Source: Heterostelium album PN500
Taxonomy: Eukaryota > Evosea > Eumycetozoa > Acytosteliales > Acytosteliaceae
DNA length: 64,000 nucleotides
NCBI RefSeq assembly: GCF_000004825.1
Contig: NW_008805064.1
Coordinates: 310,001-374,000 of the forward strand
Direction: 5' to 3'
Part shown: in pieces, positions 59,020-64,000 of the stretch
Layout: the number at the start of each line of letters is the position of its first letter
How positions within the stretch are numbered: the first letter of the stretch is position 1
The notes under the pieces: generated by a model
What the model saw: only the letters and a program-made list of their open reading frames with translations
The model's database searches: none
Told to the model about the DNA's origin: nothing
Translations under genes and position numbers: made by a program

Positions 59020-61563
59020 ATGGATGATGTTTTTAATGATGACAACCTCGAGTTTGTGTTGTTACAAGACAGCGATCTAAGATATCCGCAGAATCACGTA
59101 CCCAACCTATTTAGATCGAATTCAATGGCATCGCTACTGGACGATTCATCAGTGATGTCAGGCTACAGCGACAATGAAGACGACGACGACGGAATCAACT
59201 ATCTTTCTTCCATGCCTATTGATGTATTAAGAGTAATCATGAGTGTTCTAGACATTGGTTCACTCTACAGTATGTCTTTAGTATCAACGTTATTCAATGA
59301 TTTATCAAATGATTTCGAAATCTGTAAGTATAACAAAACACCACTCTCTCTACCTATCAATAATGATCAATATTAAAATTGGTTATCTATTCATTTTTCA
59401 TCAAAATGATTTCTCTTCATTTCATTTTCATCTAATAATAATAATTTGATCAAATTAAATTATATATATTTTATTGTTTATAAACATTCAAAATAGGGAA
59501 ACCAAAATGTAGATTAAATAATATGAAAAGAAATTATTTGGAAAAGATAACATTATTAACCAACCCACAAACCATCTCAACGGAGAAACAAACATTTCAC
59601 CAGTTAAAGTCATCGATTATGACGACTAGAGAGTGTAGATTCTACACGGACGATCTCACGCCCTATTCCGATGAAGCCGGTGCCTGGAAGAGATTGTACA
59701 ATGATCTAGGTTCAATTCTATTCAATAATAGCTACGACTTGATTGCGTCGGCAATAGAGTCATCTTCGTGTGACTCTGAAACACAGGATATTGAAAATAC
59801 ATTAGTACCGTAACTATCAAACAAACAAACAAACAGACAAACAAAAACAAATAACAAATTGTTAATCATTCATTAAACTTTTAATTATTCATTTTTAGAA
59901 ATAAGAAATTTTGGAGTTCAAAAGGATCAAATGATATATCTTCATCTGAATATCTGATATACAAGTTGGAGCAATCAGTGTGTATAGTTTCATCAGTTCA
60001 AATTCATGTATATAAAGCATTTTTTCAACCATCTTCACCTATTTATTCACCACAAACCATTCGTATCTCTGTTGGATTCTCACCAAACAACATGCATTTC
60101 ATCTCTGAAGAGTTTATCGTAGAACAAACCGATGGTAAGTAATCATTGATTTATCCGGAGACATAATTCAAACATGTTATATAACTAATATATTATATAT
60201 TGGTATTATATCTAATTTAATAGAACCACAAACATTCTATTTCGATCCAAGATTGGTTGTTGGAGGATATATAAGAATAGATCTTTATGGACATCATCAA
60301 ACACAGACTAGCGATGGAATGTATTACACTGTGATAAGATATGTTTGTGTGGATGGTCGATCTGTTGGATGCATTGAAAACAAACAGGAGCTCTGTCTCT
60401 CCATGTTAAAGTTTGCAACGAAACACATTGATACCAACACCATTTTGGAGACAGACAAATTCAATGGTTGCGACAATCTCAACCAACTACTTTCTCACCT
60501 AAAGAGTCAAATGGCACTTAAACTCGACAGACTCAAAGTCTACAATCACGTAATGAACTCCATTCTACAAGATATAGTTGAAGGTAACCATAAGAAAGCT
60601 GCCTACAATGCAATTAATGTAAGAAGAGAATCACATCTTTAATACGTACACACCAATTATAATTATAATTAAACTAACTTGTCTCTATTCATTTAAATAG
60701 TTTAATATGAGATCAACAAAGATATTCAATCTATTCTTGAAAACCTCTGATGAAGCAATATCAGAGTATTATATAAAGCTTCTGGAGAGTGGCAGTAAGT
60801 TCTCACAGGATGAAACTCTGTTTCTTGTGAAGGAAATATTTGTCACTGGCAAAATCTATATTTTCACCAAGTTTTTCTCAATGGATCTGGTCTATCTCTC
60901 AGAGGCACTGGGCGATTACCTCTTGTTCAATGGTCATCCACTGATGGCTGCCGAGGTGTTCAATCGATCGTTGATACCTGATAAAGTGATTCAGAGTCTT
61001 TTCATTTCAGGAAGTCACACTGACACTATCAACCTCATTGAAACAATCCAGAATGAACAAAGATTCAATTTAACTCATTTGATAAAATTGTAAGAAATAT
61101 TATTATTGTTATTATTTTTCGAAACAGGTTTACACCAAACACATGTACATGTGTTTGTTGAAACTCCAAAAATCAAGATTAACTAACAAAATCTAAACTA
61201 CTACTTTTTTTGTTTATCTGCAAATATTTCATAGATTTAAAAATTATTCACTTTATCAAGCATATCTTTTCACGATAACAATATTGGAACAATTGAATGA
61301 CATCATCACTGTTGATGAGGTATGTATTTTTAAAATGTTTGACATTGAGAAAATCTTTTGATTTTTCATTTACTAAATTTTATTTCAATTTTATATTTTA
61401 GATAAAATCAATATTCACATTAAAATCAAATAATCTTGCTGATATTTTGGTTGAAATAAAGATGTTGATAAAATCAGAGCATGATTTCAAACCCAGTATA
61501 AAAAAGAGACTCGATTCACCACTCAACTCTTTCTTTGCACACTTTATCAAACAAAAAAAATAG
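59020..61563 (+). CDS. F-box protein
   Basis: Seven exons, all in phase: 59020-59323, 59497-59809, 59899-60134, 60224-60618, 60701-61089, 61235-61319 and 61402-61563, giving 627 residues. An acidic N-terminus (SDNEDDDDG) precedes an F-box (YLSSMPIDVLRVIMSVLDIG, LVSTLFNDLSNDFE, about 67-105). Then comes a possible beta-sandwich region (YLIYKLEQSVCIVSSVQIHV, TIRISVGFSPNNMHF, GGYIRIDLYGHHQTQ), which resembles galactose-binding-like substrate domains, and a helical C-terminal half. It probably links a target to Skp1/Cullin. The target is unknown. Exon 2 uses a GTAACT donor. Confidence 0.8.
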
Positions 61564-61893
61564 AGACTTTGTAAATCAAAAAAAAAAATCGAAAAAATAA
61601 AAAAACACACTTCGCAAAACAAAAAAAAGGGGCATCACTCCCCAATCACCAAGGCTCAGACACATTGATTTTCAAAAAAATATCAAGATCCTGGTTTGTC
61701 GAAAATCTGTTTTTACATTTCTTGTTGTGTGTTTAAGGTGACAGTCGTTGAAAACTATTACATCACCAAATTAATATTGTTGTTGTTTAATTATTTAAAT
61801 AGACCATTGATTTTGAGAGTTTTGTTTTTTTAGTTTATCAAATCACAATATTTATACATAAACATATATATACAGATACAGATAGAAAAGAAA
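61564..61893. promoter_or_regulatory. Spacer and promoter of the small secreted protein
   Basis: AT-rich with one small hairpin GGGGCATCACTCCCC (about 61631-61645). There is no coding frame. A TATA-like stretch (ACATATATATACAG) lies about 20 bp before the next ATG. Confidence 0.45.
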
Positions 61894-62654
61894 ATGAATA
61901 AGTTATTACAAGTTATTGCTTTATTTGTAATTGCTGCAGTTGCTGCTAATGCCCAAACCTATGTAGCCTTCCAAGGTTACTCGATGACACAGGTTTTCTT
62001 GTCAAACTACTGCCAGAGACCATCATCTGGTGATAACTACGCTTACCTTATCCTCGATGCATGGACTGTCCAATACAATACCTACAGTGATTACTATTGT
62101 CAAAGTATGGTTATATTATAATAGTTTATCAATCTATCCATCAAACAAACCAATATTAATATCAATTTTTATTTTTATTTTTCTAATAGATGTTTTCACT
62201 TCTCAAAAATTGACCGTTGGAATGCAACCAAATTCCTACGTTCAAATGTATTTGGCCAACTCTATCAACTTCAGTGCTGATGGATTCTACTACAATGTAA
62301 TCTATGCCAATGGTACCAACTGCAATGGTGCTGTCGCCTACGCCTACTCTCAACCAATCAACTATTGTGTACCACTCAACTACATGAATCCAAACGCTCA
62401 ATACCAAACGATCCAATGTACCCCAACTGGTTATATCCAATACATCTACAACGGTTACGGTTGCACTGGTCCATACACCTCCCAACAATACGTCACCTCC
62501 ACCTCATGTACCCCAGCTGGTCCAGGTTATTTCAATGTAAGTAAAAAACAAAACAAAACAAACAACAACAAAAAACAAATATAATTCTAAATATTAATTA
62601 ACCTTTTTTTTCTCTTCTTTCTTTTTTATTTTATAGACCTGTGTAAACAATTAA
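61894..62654 (+). CDS. Small secreted Cys/Tyr-rich protein
   Basis: Exons 61894-62104, 62190-62536 and 62637-62654 give 191 residues. A clear signal peptide with an Ala-rich end (LLQVIALFVIAAVAANA) leads to QTYVAFQGYSMTQVFLSNYC. The mature protein is rich in Tyr, Asn and Cys, with NGTNCNGAVAYAYSQPINYC, YIYNGYGCTGPYTSQQY and the C-terminal TCVNN. Codons are strongly C-ending (TAC, AAC, ACC), pointing to high expression, perhaps in spore coat, stalk or slime. The last exon holds only five codons and the stop. The family was not recognised. Confidence 0.82.
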
Positions 62655-63048
62655 ATTCATATTTAATTAACTAAATAAATTTATTTATAAATGGTTAAAT
62701 CTATTGTGTCTCTATTCTTTTTTTAAAGTTGATTTCTCTTGAATAAATAATACAGATTATGTTTAAATGTATAGGTATAGATATTTAAATACATTTTTTT
62801 ATCAATGTTTAATTATGTGATAAAATTACTGTCTAAATTTGATACATTCTCATAATGATAAACAGAAAAAAATTAAGTTCATTTTATTCCGAATCATTCG
62901 TTCGTTTTTTTTTTTTTTTAGTTTTTTAAAATTTTTATTTCTTCTCTTTTAATTTTTTTTAATTATTCATAGTAATAATAAATTAATTGATATATATATA
63001 TTTACTATAGATATTTATAGATTGAAATAAAAAAAAAACCATAAAATA
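62655..63048. other. Spacer, no gene seen
   Basis: AT-rich spacer with poly-T tract and TATATATA just before the last gene, probably its promoter. Confidence 0.5.
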
Positions 63049-64000
63049 ATGGTTAAATCAGAGATAAAGTTATTTAAGAAACCAGAAAAGAGTAAACACA
63101 GACAAGAATTAGAACAGTTTCTGGTGATAGATAACTCGATAGTCACAAGATATGTCAATGCTTTAAAGTCATTGGTATTTCCAGCCGACGACATATCGAA
63201 GGTAGCTGTCTCAGCAACCGGTAGCAATCCATCACTAAAGCAGAATCTAAGTATTAGTGGTACTTCGCAATCAACCATAAGAGATGTAGCAATCAAATTC
63301 CTAGAGTCAAAGTCACAAGGTGATCAAATTATATTTGTAAAACGATTAGAATCAACTACAACAACAAGATCATCATCAACAACAACAACAACAACGACAA
63401 CAACATCCAATAATAATAATAATAATATCAGTAATGAACTAACTGAACAACTTGTAACAATGTCAATTTCAATATTATTCGAACAACGTTCACCTAATCT
63501 TCAGATTAACAAATCATTGATTGCAATGTTGAACAATCTAAGTTTGTCAAGCGACAATCTCGACTTGTTGAACAGCCGGTTGTCGGGTGTATTTAGTTTG
63601 AATGACGATAAAGTAACTATTTACTATGCTCATCTTATTACGCTGTTGTCAGATTTGAAGTTGGCAGCTGGCTATATGTGTCAAACCGGTTGCAACGTTG
63701 CTCTGGGCATGCTATCAAAGTTGCTATCGGAGCAACTCGGTGTTATGCAACAACAGAGTGGAACTGTCTACCTTAATGAAGTGTATGCCGACTGTGACTA
63801 TACTCTACGTGCTCTGATGTCACTCTACTCTGTGTATCCAGAGCAACTACGTGTACTCCTACCGCAACACTCCAACATCCTGATATCGCTCGACAACATA
63901 CTCTCACTCTCGCAATACCCCAAACAAATAGTAGGTTTAGCTGCCTTTCTATTCACCGAATACCTATCATTACAAACAACAACACAACTGCAATATCAAC
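63049..64000 (+). CDS. N-terminal part of a large helical-repeat protein, possibly THADA/Trm732-like (3' end outside window)
   Basis: Open frame of 317 codons from ATG 63049 running off the window, without introns so far. It begins MVKSEIKLFKKPEKSKHRQE and is helical throughout. A Thr/Asn low-complexity insert lies at about residues 103-127 and ARM/HEAT-like leucine-rich helices follow (LLSDLKLAAGYMCQTGCNVA, LGMLSKLLSEQL, ALMSLYSVYPEQLRVLLP). The character resembles the N-terminal region of THADA/Trm732, the tRNA ribose-methylation partner of FTSJ1/Trm7, but no diagnostic motif is within view. Any large armadillo protein remains possible. Confidence 0.6.
   Translation, partial: MVKSEIKLFKKPEKSKHRQELEQFLVIDNSIVTRYVNALKSLVFPADDISKVAVSATGSNPSLKQNLSISGTSQSTIRDVAIKFLESKSQGDQIIFVKRLESTTTTRSSSTTTTTTTTTSNNNNNNISNELTEQLVTMSISILFEQRSPNLQINKSLIAMLNNLSLSSDNLDLLNSRLSGVFSLNDDKVTIYYAHLITLLSDLKLAAGYMCQTGCNVALGMLSKLLSEQLGVMQQQSGTVYLNEVYADCDYTLRALMSLYSVYPEQLRVLLPQHSNILISLDNILSLSQYPKQIVGLAAFLFTEYLSLQTTTQLQYQ

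Noticed and set aside
61631-61660. GGGGCATCACTCCCC hairpin as a tRNA or small RNA
   Set aside because: No cloverleaf, A/B boxes or further paired arms can be drawn around it.

Overview
The window reads as nuclear DNA of a dictyostelid social amoeba. Coding blocks of moderate GC lie in very AT-rich spacers and introns with GTAAGT/GTATGT donors. The proteins carry Asn and Gln runs, and there are FNIP-repeat and IPT/TIG cell-surface proteins typical of this group. I cannot name the species from sequence alone. No tRNA, rRNA, CRISPR array, retroelement or autonomous transposon was recognised. All exon joins are my own readings and have no transcript support.

Layout. 1-5 kb: the 3' half of ABCE1, a CDP-alcohol phosphotransferase (ethanolamine/choline type) and dihydropyrimidinase. 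5-18.5 kb: a decayed block. Its core is one very long IPT/TIG, SdrD-B-like, crystallin-like and MRH-domain gene on the + strand with several apparent frameshifts and a small internal inversion. Around it lie an orphan MRH tail on the opposite strand, an orphan Asn/Gln-rich exon and a more decayed third module. 19-30 kb: DCP1, a small unknown ORF, a CLC chloride transporter, an almost empty 2.6-kb spacer, a PTPMT1-like phosphatase and polycystin-2. 30.8-31.6 kb: two tandem 46-47-residue proteins, each with a 10-nt first coding exon. 31.7-40.1 kb: surface-protein genes on the minus strand: a Tgr-like GPI-type IPT protein, a GPI-type heparinase II/III-like protein and a small Cys-rich membrane protein. 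40-64 kb: a SWIM-motif mini-protein, a DNAJC25-like J protein, an FNIP protein, an F-box/armadillo protein, D-serine dehydratase, RAD50, an unknown 189-residue protein, an OS-9-like ERAD lectin, V-ATPase subunit E, a possible tail-anchored exon, an F-box protein, a small secreted protein and the start of a large helical-repeat protein.

The genes do not form an operon-like pathway; most are ordinary housekeeping genes. The unusual content is of two kinds. One is fast-evolving surface-protein material (the IPT/MRH block and the Tgr-like/heparinase-like pair). The other is very small coding exons: 10 nt inside the CDP-alcohol transferase, 10 nt starting each mini-gene, ATG alone in V-ATPase E, and probably 6 nt in dihydropyrimidinase. 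Gene finders are likely to miss such exons.
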